Assembly (NCBI GenBank): GCA_019359435.1
Contig: JAHHHI010000082.1
Span: 1 to 64,000, forward strand
DNA length: 64,000 nt
Direction: 5' to 3'
DNA from: Kaiparowitsia implicata GSE-PSE-MK54-09C
GTDB taxonomy: Bacteria > Cyanobacteriota > Cyanobacteriia > Elainellales > Elainellaceae
The notes under the pieces: generated by a model
Databases searched by the model: none
What the model saw: only the letters and a program-made list of their open reading frames with translations
Told to the model about the DNA's origin: nothing
Shown here: in pieces, positions 44,033 to 53,417 of the stretch
Position numbering within the stretch: the first letter of the stretch is position 1
Layout of the letters: the number at the start of each line of letters is the position of its first letter
Made by a program: the position numbers and the translations under genes

Positions 44033-45244
44033 TCAATTGTCTGTCTTAAGCTGCCGCTCAAGGCGGCGACTGGCCAAAGACATGGCGTAGCAAAACACCC
44101 AGTAGATCGCCCCAATAAAGATATAAACCTCCCAATAGCGACCAATAAACGCAGGGTTTGCCAAGATTGACCGACTGATGCCCAGCAGTTCTACAATCCC
44201 CACAATAGACAGCAGGGTTGTGTCTTGAAATAGACTAATGAACTGCCCCACAATGGCTGGAATAGAAATTTTGAGAGCTTGGGGAAGTACGATTAGCCCA
44301 GTTGTGAGCACAGGGTTTAAACCCAGTGCGTTAGAAGCTTCAGACTGGCCTCGGGGAATGGCTTGCAGGCCACCGCGCACGTTTTCGGCTAGGTAGGCCG
44401 CACTAAACATGGTGAGACCAATGATGGCGCGAATCACGTTGTCTGGACGCACCCCCTGGGGCAAAAACAGGGGAATCATGCTCTGACCAATGAACAGGAT
44501 CGCGAGGAGCGGAATGCCCCGAATCACTTCAATGTAAATAATTGAGAGCCAGCGCAGCACGGGCAGTGGGCTTTGCCGACCTAGCGCGAGCAGCACCCCA
44601 AGCGGAAAGCAGAGAAGAATGCTGGCGATCGCCACCATCAGCGTCAGCATTAATCCGCCCCAGTTGCTGGTAGCCACAGGCCGCAGCCCATAGCCGCCCC
44701 CCACCAACCAAAACCCAACTAAAAAGGCGATCGCCCAGCCCAATGAAAGCCACCGCCCCATGCCCTTGAGAGAGCTGCCCAGCGTCCATCCCAGCCACGC
44801 TGTGGCGACTAGAATCACCAGCATGCCGACCAACATTAACCGAAACGGCACCACTGGCGTCGGCGTGATAAAGGCCACCAGCGCTGCAATGCCGAGCCAA
44901 ATCAGCACATTGCGACTAAACAAGCTGCGGACATGTCGCAAGAGGTAGCCCCACGTTAACCCCGAGAGGCCCACAATGATGCCGAGGGTTGTCCACAACC
45001 GCCAATACTGAGCAGTCGGATAACGGCCCACAAAGTAAAGCTGAAAGTTAGCAGGAATAACTGCCCACTGCGCCGTATTAACCGCCCAGTTGCCAAAGCG
45101 AACTGTGGCCATCACCAGCAGCGCCCCAATAATGAGTGTGAGCAGGCTATTCAACCAGGTATTGAATAGGTTTTTGCGTAACCAAGCAACGGGCCCTGTA
45201 GCGGCGATCGCCGGAGGCGCAGAGGTGGGAAACGTGGTGGACAT
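44033..45244 (-). CDS. natH: Amino-acid ABC transporter permease NatH (AapM/BztC type)
   Basis: 403 residues, longer than ordinary amino-acid permeases because of an N-terminal set of extra helices (to about residue 190), as in AapM/BztC. The C-terminal permease core has SEASNALGLNPVLTTGLIVL, the EAA-type loop that contacts the ATPase, and the AYLAENVRGGLQAIP block. With NatF, NatG and an ATPase it imports acidic and neutral polar amino acids (the N-II system of Anabaena). It is 104 bases downstream of natG. Confidence 0.85.
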   Translation of the reverse strand: MSTTFPTSAPPAIAATGPVAWLRKNLFNTWLNSLLTLIIGALLVMATVRFGNWAVNTAQWAVIPANFQLYFVGRYPTAQYWRLWTTLGIIVGLSGLTWGYLLRHVRSLFSRNVLIWLGIAALVAFITPTPVVPFRLMLVGMLVILVATAWLGWTLGSSLKGMGRWLSLGWAIAFLVGFWLVGGGYGLRPVATSNWGGLMLTLMVAIASILLCFPLGVLLALGRQSPLPVLRWLSIIYIEVIRGIPLLAILFIGQSMIPLFLPQGVRPDNVIRAIIGLTMFSAAYLAENVRGGLQAIPRGQSEASNALGLNPVLTTGLIVLPQALKISIPAIVGQFISLFQDTTLLSIVGIVELLGISRSILANPAFIGRYWEVYIFIGAIYWVFCYAMSLASRRLERQLKTDN

Positions 45245-45303
45245 AGGAGTTAACTCAATAAATCTAGCGATACCTATCAGATCGACTATTCAACAGCCCG
45301 GCG

Positions 45304-45343
45304 CTCTGAATTCTCTGAATTTTCTCTGAATTTTCTCTGAATT
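45304..45343. repeat. Short tandem repeat between natG and natH
   Basis: CTCTGAATT begins at 45304, 45313, 45324 and 45335 (spacing 9, 11 and 11). It lies just after the natG stop (45349) on the minus strand. Replication slippage is the likely origin. Confidence 0.7.
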
Positions 45344-45348
45344 ATGAA

Positions 45349-46536
45349 TTAGCGCTCCTTTACTTGAACCATCTGATTGAGTGTGTTCATAAACACCGAA
45401 ATGACTAGATTAATGATTAAATAAGTGCCCGCAATAATGATAAATACCTCAATTGGTCTGCCAGTCTGGTTAAACGTAGTTTGAGCAGTGGAATAAATAT
45501 CGGGATAGCCAATCGCAAGCGCCAAACTGGAATTTTTTGCCAGGTTCATATATTGGCTGTTGAGGGAGGGAATAATCACCCGCAAGGCTTGGGGAAACAC
45601 CACAAGGCGCATCAGCAACCCTGGCTGCAGGCCCAACGCTTTTCCAGCTTCCCACTGCCCTCTTGACACAGCCTCAATGCCCGCCCGCACAATCTCTGCA
45701 ATAAAAGCCCCGGTATAGAAGACGAGGCCTAGCAGAATGGCGGCATACTCTAGTGACATGCTCAACCCGCCGCTGACGCCGCCGGTTGCATTGAGTTGAG
45801 GAAACTCCCAACCCAGCCCCACGAAAAACAAAAGCAGGGCCACGAAACCCAAAACGGCTAGAGCGATTAACTGGGGCTTCCCAGAAGCTCCTTGCTCTTC
45901 CATAATGCGGATGCGCCATCGCCAGATGAATAAAGCGGCGATCGCCCCCAGCACCAACAACGCCAGCGATACCCAAGTCATCAACACACCCGGCGGCCAA
46001 GGAATGGCGATGCCACCCCCTTGACGCTTGCTGATATAGAGAAAATTAAACAGGTTGGTCGGAGCTTCCCCTGTGCCAGTAAAGGCGAGCACCACACCGA
46101 AGTACCACACAAACAGTTGCAGCAGCAGCGGGGTGTTGCGCACAAGCTCCACATAGACAGCACTAATTTTCTTTAGCAGCCAGTTGCTCGAGAAGCTCGC
46201 GACACCGGCAATCACACCCACAATAGTTGTCAGCACAAACCCGACAAAAATAACCCGCAACGTATTGATTAGCCCCACAACTAGCGCCCAAGTGTAGCTA
46301 TTTTGCGGGCCATAGGAAACAATGCTTTCACCAATATTGAACCCAGCAGAGTTGCGCAAAAAGGCAAAGTTGAACTGCCGCCCCTGTCGCGCCAGCGCAG
46401 TCAGCGCGTTGCTGAATAGCAGCACCAACACGCCCAATACGATGATCAGCACCACCGCTTGCAGCACAATTTTGATGATGCGCTCATCTCGCCACAAGGG
46501 AATTTTTTCGATGTTGCGATCGCTCGTTTGTGTCAT
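45349..46536 (-). CDS. natG: Amino-acid ABC transporter permease NatG (AapQ/BztB type)
   Basis: 395 residues from MTQTSDRNIEKIPLWRDERI; the frame is open to 46584, but the family starts here. One N-terminal helix, a long loop, then the permease core with VELVRNTPLLLQLFVWYFGV and the EAA-type loop WEAGKALGLQPGLLMRLVVFP. It forms the permease dimer with NatH. It lies downstream of natF across a 278-base gap that contains a hairpin, an arrangement that often gives more binding protein than permease. Confidence 0.87.
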   Translation of the reverse strand: MTQTSDRNIEKIPLWRDERIIKIVLQAVVLIIVLGVLVLLFSNALTALARQGRQFNFAFLRNSAGFNIGESIVSYGPQNSYTWALVVGLINTLRVIFVGFVLTTIVGVIAGVASFSSNWLLKKISAVYVELVRNTPLLLQLFVWYFGVVLAFTGTGEAPTNLFNFLYISKRQGGGIAIPWPPGVLMTWVSLALLVLGAIAALFIWRWRIRIMEEQGASGKPQLIALAVLGFVALLLFFVGLGWEFPQLNATGGVSGGLSMSLEYAAILLGLVFYTGAFIAEIVRAGIEAVSRGQWEAGKALGLQPGLLMRLVVFPQALRVIIPSLNSQYMNLAKNSSLALAIGYPDIYSTAQTTFNQTGRPIEVFIIIAGTYLIINLVISVFMNTLNQMVQVKER

Positions 46537-46718
46537 AGCTACACCAAAAGATACTGGATCAATCCGTCGTGTTTTGGATCGCACGTTGATTACGCCATGC
46601 CTGTCTACAGCAGTAGAACTGGCTTACCTTATCAGACCCGATCAGCCAGGATGCAGAATGCTAAACCATTACCAATTGACTTTAGTTATTTAGAGTTATT
46701 TAGTTAACCCTTTTTCTA

Positions 46719-46754
46719 CTTACCTGCCGAGCAACACGTCGCTCGGCAGGTAAG
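46719..46754. terminator. Intercistronic hairpin between natF and natG
   Basis: CTTACCTGCCGAGC and GCTCGGCAGGTAAG are perfect 14-base arms with an 8-base loop, about 60 bases after the natF stop. No T-tract follows on the minus strand, so it probably stabilises the natF 3' end or attenuates transcription rather than fully ending it. Confidence 0.6.
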
Positions 46755-46814
46755 CACTCACATCAATCTGTCGATGATGTTGAGCCTTAAGCACCCTGCC
46801 TGCCTTCCAGGCTT

Positions 46815-47882
46815 CTAGCGAAACGGCGGGGAATATAGTAAGCCACCATTTGTCCAGATGTCATTCAGGCCGCGCTCTAGCCCTAATGGTGTGCTGGTGC
46901 CCACATTGCGATCAAACACCTCACCATAGTTGCCCACCGCACTAATCACATGCACCATGAAGTCGTTGGGGAGCCCTAGCTGAGTCCCTAAATCACCTTC
47001 TACACCCAGAAAACGCAGAATTTCAGGGTTATCGCCACTAAGAGCTTCATCGACAGAGTCTTGAGTGATGCCAAACTCCTCGGCTTGAATCAGGCCATAG
47101 GTGGCCCATTTCACCACATCAAACCAGGCAGAATCACCATTAATGGTGGCAGGCCCAAGCGGCTCCTTGGACATGACCGTCTCTAGCAAGACATGATCAT
47201 CCGGGTTGGGCAGGGTAGTCCGGCGAGCGGCTAATTGAGATAGGTCAGAGGTGACACCTTCACAACGCCCTTCGGCGTAAGCTGCGTAAGTAGCATCTGA
47301 GTCTTGATACTTTAGCTCGCTATAGGTCACACCCAGTTCCCGCATTCGGTCGGCCAAGTTTAGCTCGGTGGTGGTGCCTGTTTCTACGCAGATAGATGCC
47401 CCTTCAAAGTCGGTCAATTCCTGAAAACCGCTGTCAGCAGTTGCCATCATCCCTTGACCGTCATAGAAGGTCGTGGGAGCAAATTCCAGCGCGTTGCCAC
47501 CGCCTGCGTCTCGGCTAGAAGTCCAAGTCGTGTTCCGCGATAGCACGTCGACCTCACCACCAGCCAGAGCCGTAAAGCGCTCTGTGGAGTCTAGGTTGCG
47601 GTATTCAATTCTGTCGTCGATGTTCTCAGATTCCCCAAATATGGCAGCGGCGATCGCTCGACACACATCCACATCCAGACCTGAGTATTCACCATTAGAA
47701 TCCACAAAACTAAAGCCTGGAATTGTGCCTTCAACGCCGCAGATTAACTGCCCGCGAGACTTCACAGTATCAAGAACGCCACTCGTTGACGTGCCATCAG
47801 CGCTAGTGGAATCTGTTGAGGTGCATGCAGCGGCGACCACAGACACGGATGCCGCCAGCAGCAGAGAACTCAGTTTGCGCAT
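46815..47882 (-). CDS. natF: Amino-acid ABC transporter substrate-binding lipoprotein NatF
   Basis: 355 residues from MRKLSSLLLAASVSVVAAAC. The lipobox VAAAC predicts lipidation at Cys20, anchoring it in the periplasm. The periplasmic-binding-protein fold starts DTVKSRGQLICGVEGTIPGF, with DVCRAIAAAIFG and SRNTTWTSSRDAGGGNALEF typical of the AapJ/BztA group. It captures amino acids for NatG/NatH. It is the first gene of the cluster; no clear NtcA box (GTA-N8-TAC) was found upstream. Confidence 0.9.
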   Translation of the reverse strand: MRKLSSLLLAASVSVVAAACTSTDSTSADGTSTSGVLDTVKSRGQLICGVEGTIPGFSFVDSNGEYSGLDVDVCRAIAAAIFGESENIDDRIEYRNLDSTERFTALAGGEVDVLSRNTTWTSSRDAGGGNALEFAPTTFYDGQGMMATADSGFQELTDFEGASICVETGTTTELNLADRMRELGVTYSELKYQDSDATYAAYAEGRCEGVTSDLSQLAARRTTLPNPDDHVLLETVMSKEPLGPATINGDSAWFDVVKWATYGLIQAEEFGITQDSVDEALSGDNPEILRFLGVEGDLGTQLGLPNDFMVHVISAVGNYGEVFDRNVGTSTPLGLERGLNDIWTNGGLLYSPPFR

Positions 47883-48652
47883 AGTTATATCACTCATTTT
47901 CACAAAACCAGTTGACCAAGGATATGAACACTCTCGGGAGATACAAACGCAGCTCTGCGCACAGAGCTGTCACATGCAGTCACCCAATTGGAATCGGAAT
48001 CGTAGCACAGAGGATTGGTCGTGACCGAGCCATATCGAATGCTTCGGATACTCAGAGCTATCGACTCAAGAGATGACTGCCCTGACTAAAGCCGGTAAGC
48101 CATGCAGACGCTAGTGCTAAAAACATTAGCGCTTTTCGAAGAATTAGTTGCATATGCAAAAACATATACAATCCACAGCAAGCTAAGAATCAATCCGAGA
48201 AAGCAGCGTTGCCAGGCAGCACCTTCTAAGAAATATAGGTTAAGCTTTCATTAAAGATGCTGCTGTTAACATTCATAACAGTCCACTGATTTAATAATTC
48301 TGTTTGTATCAAATGAAACCAAATCTCATCGGGGCCTCATCGGGGCGATCGCCCATCCGACTCCGGTCTTGCAGCAGCGGCTTAGCCCTATTGTGTCGCT
48401 GTGGGCTGAGCGGTATTTGCTTGCTGCCTGATTGCCTAGCAAAACTGGGATGTTGGCAGTGCATTGCCAACATCCCAGTTTCGTTGAGTTTGAACCACTG
48501 AATTAATTCGATTAATCCAAGCCGCTGAGTTTGATCCAAACCGCTGAATTGATGAGCCCCGAAAGCTGAGTCGTTAGGGGGGACTTGGGCACAGTACTGA
48601 GCTGATTGATTAACAGGGCAGTAGGGTGCGATCGCGCGCTCCATCATGAACC
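47883..48652. other. 770-bp gene-free region upstream of natF
   Basis: No gene found on either strand. It contains the natF promoter region, an AT-rich stretch near 48120-48300 and the perfect hairpin at 48442-48481. Confidence 0.5.
48442..48481. terminator. Perfect 17-bp hairpin downstream of a small minus-strand gene
   Basis: AAACTGGGATGTTGGCA and its exact complement are separated by six bases. It lies about 170 bases beyond the stop of the 69-codon gene at 48653. There is a run of T in GTTTCG only, so termination is plausible but not typical. Confidence 0.5.
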
Positions 48653-48862
48653 TTAGCGCTCATAGGCCATTTCTCGAATGAGCGGAATCCGAGTGTGAAC
48701 ATATTGGGACACAGGTTCCACTTCATGGGGAGATAGATTTTGGATATCACGCAATTGGTTAATCAGCCACTGCTCTAGACGTGCATCGTCAAAGTTTAAC
48801 AACACGCTCGACTGGGTATTTTCAACCAGTGCCCAGAATTTATGGAGTAAGCATGGAGTCAT
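48653..48862 (-). CDS. Conserved small cyanobacterial protein
   Basis: 69 residues, acidic and helical (QSSVLLNFDDARLEQWLINQL, then HTRIPLIREMAYER). The pattern of a small protein ending in RIPLIRD/EMA is one I associate with conserved cyanobacterial hypotheticals. No function is known. No operon partner is seen. Confidence 0.62.
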   Translation of the reverse strand: MTPCLLHKFWALVENTQSSVLLNFDDARLEQWLINQLRDIQNLSPHEVEPVSQYVHTRIPLIREMAYER

Positions 48863-49289
48863 GCGGTTGCCCCCTTAAGACTTTCTTTATATTCGCTTCT
48901 ACCATAAGCGGATTAACCAGCCTGTGAGCAAGGCAACACACAATACGACATAAGTTGTACAAATTCCGTAATAAATTGATTCATTCTGTCATGTGATTAG
49001 AGTCGATTATTGTACAGATGCAGCTTAGCTACAGGCTGGGGTTGCCCCAAGAATCTGTCAAAACCTATGTCTGTATAGTGTGTAGTGGAACCTTCACTAA
49101 CCCTAAGGCTGAGTGAGCAGCTGTCAAAGTCTTTATCATTTATTAATCATTGGGGCGATCGCCCTGTCATTTTTGGTAACAGTCTCAAATCAAGCCCGTT
49201 CGCAAAGGCTAAACCATGCTATTAAACTCGCGTTACTCTCAATTTGGGCTAAGAGAGCTGTGGAGCCTTGTAACTGCAGCAATGCACCC

Positions 49290-49356
49290 AAAAGCCCTTA
49301 ATTTGCTGTGCACGACGCGCACGACAAATTAAGGGCTTAAGCGTAAGCGTATCCCG
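49290..49356. repeat. Decayed family A element (copy A4)
   Basis: One hairpin (AAGCCCTTAATTTG with CAAATTAAGGGCTT) and one end (ATCCCGAACTCA) remain; the other end and hairpin are lost. The rest of 48,863-49,439 has no credible gene; a 62-codon ORF at 49113 runs into this relic. Confidence 0.6.
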
Positions 49357-49439
49357 AACTCATATTCACCCAGCAGAGTGCAGCGGCGAAGCTAGACCAA
49401 AGCCGTTGCACTCCAAGATTTGCTAAACCGCTGGCAGGA

Positions 49440-50828
49440 TTACAGTCTATTAGGGCGCGCAGAGCGACCCGTAGGGATAGCAGATGGATCTGCCTCGCTG
49501 GATAGCCGATCTGAAGATGAGGAAAGCCCACGGTTTAGTTGCGGCGATCGCAGTTCCGCCATGCGAATTCCGCTGGCGATCGCCACATAGATCACCCAAA
49601 ACGTGCTGTTGCGCCCCATAATCGTACTTTCTGTCAAGCTAAATAGCACTGTAAACGCCAAAAACAGAATCGGTAGAAAATACTCAGACGTGTTTGTTTT
49701 CTGAAACAACTCTGCGGCCTTAGCGACGCTTGTTAGGTACTCGATAGTAAAGATCACCATCCCCACTATGCCCAGCGCCAACAGCAGATCTAGAAACCCA
49801 TTGTGGGCATGGGGAGGCGTCCACCGCACAGCTCGCCAAATCTCTGCTGCGTCACTATTCCAACCGCGCCAAAACCCCTCATAGCCATAGCCAAAAAATG
49901 GACGAAGCTCAATTTTTTGAATGATTTCAGGCCATAAAGATGTGCGTCCCGTTAAGGTGGCATCGCGTCCTAAAGAGGTCAGAATCACTTCTGGATTCGC
50001 CATCGCGGCAAAAACCCCACCCGACAGCGCTAACAAAATTGACATTAAGGCAATAGTGCGGGCCCGAAAGCGCCACCGCAGTGGGCGCAGCAAAAAGAAC
50101 ATCAACATCAGCACCACATAGTTGACGGTAGCCGTCATGGATTGAGACATCACCATCAACACCGTGCTGGTGACAAACAGCATCCAGTGCATCAAGCGAA
50201 ACTGACCTTTCTGGAGCGAACACAGCAGCGCCACCAAGGCGGCAAACACCATCATCCGCCCCAACACGTTTTTGTGAACGTAAATGCCCCGCCAAGCCCC
50301 CGCGTGAACCCCCGCCATCACGCCATACTGCGGCAGCACCGCAATAAAAGCCACACTGAGCACGGTACAAATGCCACAGCCCCACGCTAAAAGCTTTAAC
50401 TGCTGCTTCAGATCAAACCGTGTGCCAAAGTACAACCCAAACGCACAGGTTCCCACTAGGGCAATGCTGCGAGACATGGTGACGCTAGGAAACGCTGACC
50501 ACACATAAGAGAGCACCGCCATACCGATTAATAGCGACAGCGCCGGTGTTTTGATGATGCTGACCAGTGTTCGCTTCCAGCGCAGCACCAATAGCCCCAT
50601 AAAGACGGCATACGTCAGCATGAAGATGGCGCGTAACGCCGCAAAATCAGTCTCTACAGCGGCTTGCTGACCTTCGCTAATGCCGCCCGACATAATGACC
50701 TGAAATGGCCCCCCAGAATAGACCACCAGCGAAAATACAGTAAACCCATGTTCAAACCAGCGAAACAGGGTGCGAAATGGAATCAAAGATTGGCGGCGAT
50801 AGGTGGGCTGGGAGATTGCCTGCTGCAT
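49440..50828 (-). CDS. O-antigen-ligase-like polysaccharide membrane protein (Wzy/WaaL superfamily)
   Basis: 462 residues with about eleven membrane helices. The large periplasmic loop contains VHKNVLGRMMVFAALVALL, RDATLTGRTSLWPEII and WTPPHAHNGFLDLLLALG, which match the conserved blocks of the family (Arg and His used in glycan transfer). Such proteins polymerise or ligate lipid-linked polysaccharide for capsule, exopolysaccharide or LPS. The C-terminal 35 residues are Ser/Arg-rich and likely cytoplasmic. No other polysaccharide gene is adjacent. Confidence 0.88.
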   Translation of the reverse strand: MQQAISQPTYRRQSLIPFRTLFRWFEHGFTVFSLVVYSGGPFQVIMSGGISEGQQAAVETDFAALRAIFMLTYAVFMGLLVLRWKRTLVSIIKTPALSLLIGMAVLSYVWSAFPSVTMSRSIALVGTCAFGLYFGTRFDLKQQLKLLAWGCGICTVLSVAFIAVLPQYGVMAGVHAGAWRGIYVHKNVLGRMMVFAALVALLCSLQKGQFRLMHWMLFVTSTVLMVMSQSMTATVNYVVLMLMFFLLRPLRWRFRARTIALMSILLALSGGVFAAMANPEVILTSLGRDATLTGRTSLWPEIIQKIELRPFFGYGYEGFWRGWNSDAAEIWRAVRWTPPHAHNGFLDLLLALGIVGMVIFTIEYLTSVAKAAELFQKTNTSEYFLPILFLAFTVLFSLTESTIMGRNSTFWVIYVAIASGIRMAELRSPQLNRGLSSSSDRLSSEADPSAIPTGRSARPNRL

Positions 50829-51076
50829 AGAGATGCCTCGCTCAAATCACGTTCAACACAGACTGAAAACAATATAAACACGGAGCGAACCTAGAGCGTC
50901 TGAATGCGGCTTGATATGAGCTGTTGTGCAGTTATGCCACACAACAGCCTATGCATTTCAGGAACTCTGATCTAATCAATCCACCGATTAATACCATCAA
51001 TTAATAAATGGATTGACCAGCGCTTAGACCGACTCTGTTCCCAGACGCCCGAAGGATTAACACAACCCTAGGGGCC

Positions 51077-52771
51077 TTAAACTGGCGTGGAACAGGGCGC
51101 TTTAACTGCATCAATCAGAGGCTTACCATCTAGGTGGTCGGGCAACGGTGCGCCCAACAGGTTGAGGATGGTGGGCGCAAGGTCAACGGTGCTGCCCCCC
51201 TCAACGGTCGTGCCAGGTTCGATATCAGGCCCCATTGCCATGACAAAGCCCCGCGCCCGGTGGGCACCCGGTCGATTGAGCGAAACTGGGCCAATGCGAC
51301 CCAAGGTAGGATGCTCAATCACATCGGTAGGAATGGGGTTCCAGGCTACGACCAGATCTGCATGGCAGAGTTTGGGGTTGGTATCGAGGGGATTGTCCAC
51401 TCGCGTGCGAACAACGTTTTTCACCATCGGCTGCTGAGTGCGGGCATCGCGCCAGCCATAGAGCATTTCGGTGATTTGGTCGCACAATGCATCATATTCA
51501 GCGGGTTCGACGATACCTTCAGCTTCGCGCCCCTTCAGATTAATCCGCACCTGTCCATCTGAAAAGCCAGGGATGGCAAAGGCCTTCATCTTAGGCCAGA
51601 GGGGGCGATAGAGGTAGCCTGGCATCCACCCCAGCTCTGTGCCATTGGCCATTAGGGGATAGGGCGACAGCAAGCCATGCTGGCCTTTCTGGAGAAACCG
51701 TTTGGGTAGCCAGTTGTTGAGGAATCGTTTGATGGGGTTGGGTTCGTTGATCGTGCGCCACACTTCCCCGGCCCAGGAGTTGCGGATGGTTTTGGTGTTG
51801 GGGGGTGGCACGGGGGCACCGTATTTGCCAGGAGCCAGCGCCATCTTGCCAGGGTGGTTAAAGCGGTACATGATCTCGCCAATGAGAAACATGCTGAGTA
51901 GATCAGTGTTGTTGGCGGCCATGCCGTGAACTGCAAAGATTACGACGTTGGCATCCTCGGGAGCTTCGTCAAGAATTTCGCCAATGGCGGCATCGACTCG
52001 TTCATAGGCGGTGCGCATTGGGTCGGGTTCGGTTAGCCCGCTTTGACGCAGGTGATCGTGCAGGAGGTGATCGGGCTGGCTGCGGTCGTAGAGGTCGTGC
52101 CCAGCGGAGTGGGTTTCGCCAAAGCCTGTGACAAATAGATCCCACTGATCTCGCTTGAGCAGATCTTTAATAACGGCGACGCGAGCTTGGAGGCTATCGG
52201 CGATCGCCTGTTGAATCCAAGCTTTATATTTCAGATCCCACCAGCCGCCGTTATCTTTACGCAGCACTGGGTTTTCGCCATACTTTTCAATAATTTCAGG
52301 CAGGACGTTAGACGGCTGAGACACACTTGGCACGAAGGGATGGTGCCCCCCCCAGCCCAACACCTGAAGACCATTGAGGTTGTCAGAAATGGTGGACACG
52401 GGAACGTCGAAGGCGGCCACTTTGTAGTCATCACCCAGGGCGTAGAACAGCGGAAATTCTTGGTAGTCATAGCCGCGATAGGCATCGCAGCGGACGCCAT
52501 AGGTTTTAGGATCGTACTCAACGGTGTCCCAAAAGCCGGTTCTATGAGGCAGCACCCCAGTGCAAAACTGCACCCACAGCGGCTCTGTGGATGAAAACGC
52601 TTCGCTGCCACCTGCATAGTAGGCGGTGTTATGGAGCCTGCCATAGGCACCCCGTTGGCGAATGCGGTTGAGATTTTTAAGATATCCCTGATCCATCCAT
52701 TTTTCTAAGATGACGGGATCAGCAGAATCTAGGCCAATTGCAATAACTGGGTGCTTCACTAGTTCCTCCAC
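51077..52771 (-). CDS. Alkaline-phosphatase-superfamily (type I phosphodiesterase/nucleotide pyrophosphatase-like) protein
   Basis: 564 residues without a signal peptide. Metal-site features of the superfamily appear: VIAIGLDSADPVILEKW at the N-terminus, FSSTEPLWVQFCTGVLPHRTG (nucleophile Thr/Ser region), DLFVTGFGETHSAGH, FAVHGMAANN (usual form DHG; here VHG) and a late GAHRARGFVMAMGPDI. The substrate is unknown; related proteins act on phosphodiesters or lipid-linked groups. The change of the usual Asp-His-Gly to Val-His-Gly is notable. The gene is monocistronic. Confidence 0.85.
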   Translation of the reverse strand: MEELVKHPVIAIGLDSADPVILEKWMDQGYLKNLNRIRQRGAYGRLHNTAYYAGGSEAFSSTEPLWVQFCTGVLPHRTGFWDTVEYDPKTYGVRCDAYRGYDYQEFPLFYALGDDYKVAAFDVPVSTISDNLNGLQVLGWGGHHPFVPSVSQPSNVLPEIIEKYGENPVLRKDNGGWWDLKYKAWIQQAIADSLQARVAVIKDLLKRDQWDLFVTGFGETHSAGHDLYDRSQPDHLLHDHLRQSGLTEPDPMRTAYERVDAAIGEILDEAPEDANVVIFAVHGMAANNTDLLSMFLIGEIMYRFNHPGKMALAPGKYGAPVPPPNTKTIRNSWAGEVWRTINEPNPIKRFLNNWLPKRFLQKGQHGLLSPYPLMANGTELGWMPGYLYRPLWPKMKAFAIPGFSDGQVRINLKGREAEGIVEPAEYDALCDQITEMLYGWRDARTQQPMVKNVVRTRVDNPLDTNPKLCHADLVVAWNPIPTDVIEHPTLGRIGPVSLNRPGAHRARGFVMAMGPDIEPGTTVEGGSTVDLAPTILNLLGAPLPDHLDGKPLIDAVKAPCSTPV

Positions 52772-53080
52772 GAGAGTGACGTTTTCCTAAGTTAGGACGA
52801 AGATAGGTGCCAATGAAGTTTTGAACAGCTAGGAAGACTAGCAGAATTTGAAGCGACTGCGCCGTTCATTGCTAGCTCTTCAGCCAAAGGCAGGTCGATG
52901 CCATCTTCATCTGTTTAGGGCTTCAGTTGTTTTGATTATCACTGACCCTCTGGAAGGTGTGTGTATTGTTTAAGTGAGGATCAGGATATGGGGTTGAAGT
53001 TTTAGTAAAGTGCTGAGAGATATACGGAGCAGACATTGGCGTTGTTTGATTTAGGCCCATGAAGCTGAGGCAACTTGCTA

Positions 53081-53200
53081 ACGTCAGTTCGGGGTAAGAG
53101 GGTTTTGGGGCATCGCGCGACGCGCGATGCCCCAAAACCCTTAATGTGCCGTGCGCGTCGCGCACGGCACATTAAGGGTTGAGCTTATCTCGAACTCAGG
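53081..53200. repeat. Palindromic mobile-like element, family A, copy A3
   Basis: A 120-bp element with the same ends and double hairpin as A1 and A2. TTGCTA is repeated directly at both sides (53075-53080 and 53202-53207). It lies 35 bases before the family D element D2. The rest of 52,772-53,080 shows no gene. Confidence 0.82.
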
Positions 53201-53235
53201 TTTGCTAGGCTCAGCTAGCGGTCTGCCTGAGGATC

Positions 53236-53344
53236 AACGTGAGTTCCGCAGCAGTGTTTCAGCTCTACAGCGCGGGGCTGAAACGCTGCAAAACTTTCCT
53301 GTCTGGGTCGTGGGCAGATTTAGGGATTAGCCGAACTGGCGTTT
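53236..53344. repeat. Palindromic element of family D, copy D2
   Basis: A 109-bp element. The ends AACGTGAGTTC and GAACTGGCGTTT resemble family A, but the interior hairpin is GTTTCAGCTC/GGGGCTGAAAC, as in D1. AGGAT flanks it on both sides (53230-53234 and 53345-53349). Confidence 0.7.
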
Positions 53345-53417
53345 AGGATTGGAGTTCAAATGAGTCTGATTCAGGGGTTGGAATCTGGGGTTAGAAGCTG
53401 GGCGATCGCCCTCCGAG

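Noticed and set aside
47883..48200. NtcA binding site upstream of natF
   Set aside because: No GTA-N8-TAC with a suitable -10 was found.
49113..49301. 62-codon ORF with a possible signal-like N-terminus
   Set aside because: It runs into the decayed family A element and lacks a ribosome-binding site and homology.
53042..53165. ORF reading through element A3
   Set aside because: The palindromic element supplies the open frame; it is not a gene.
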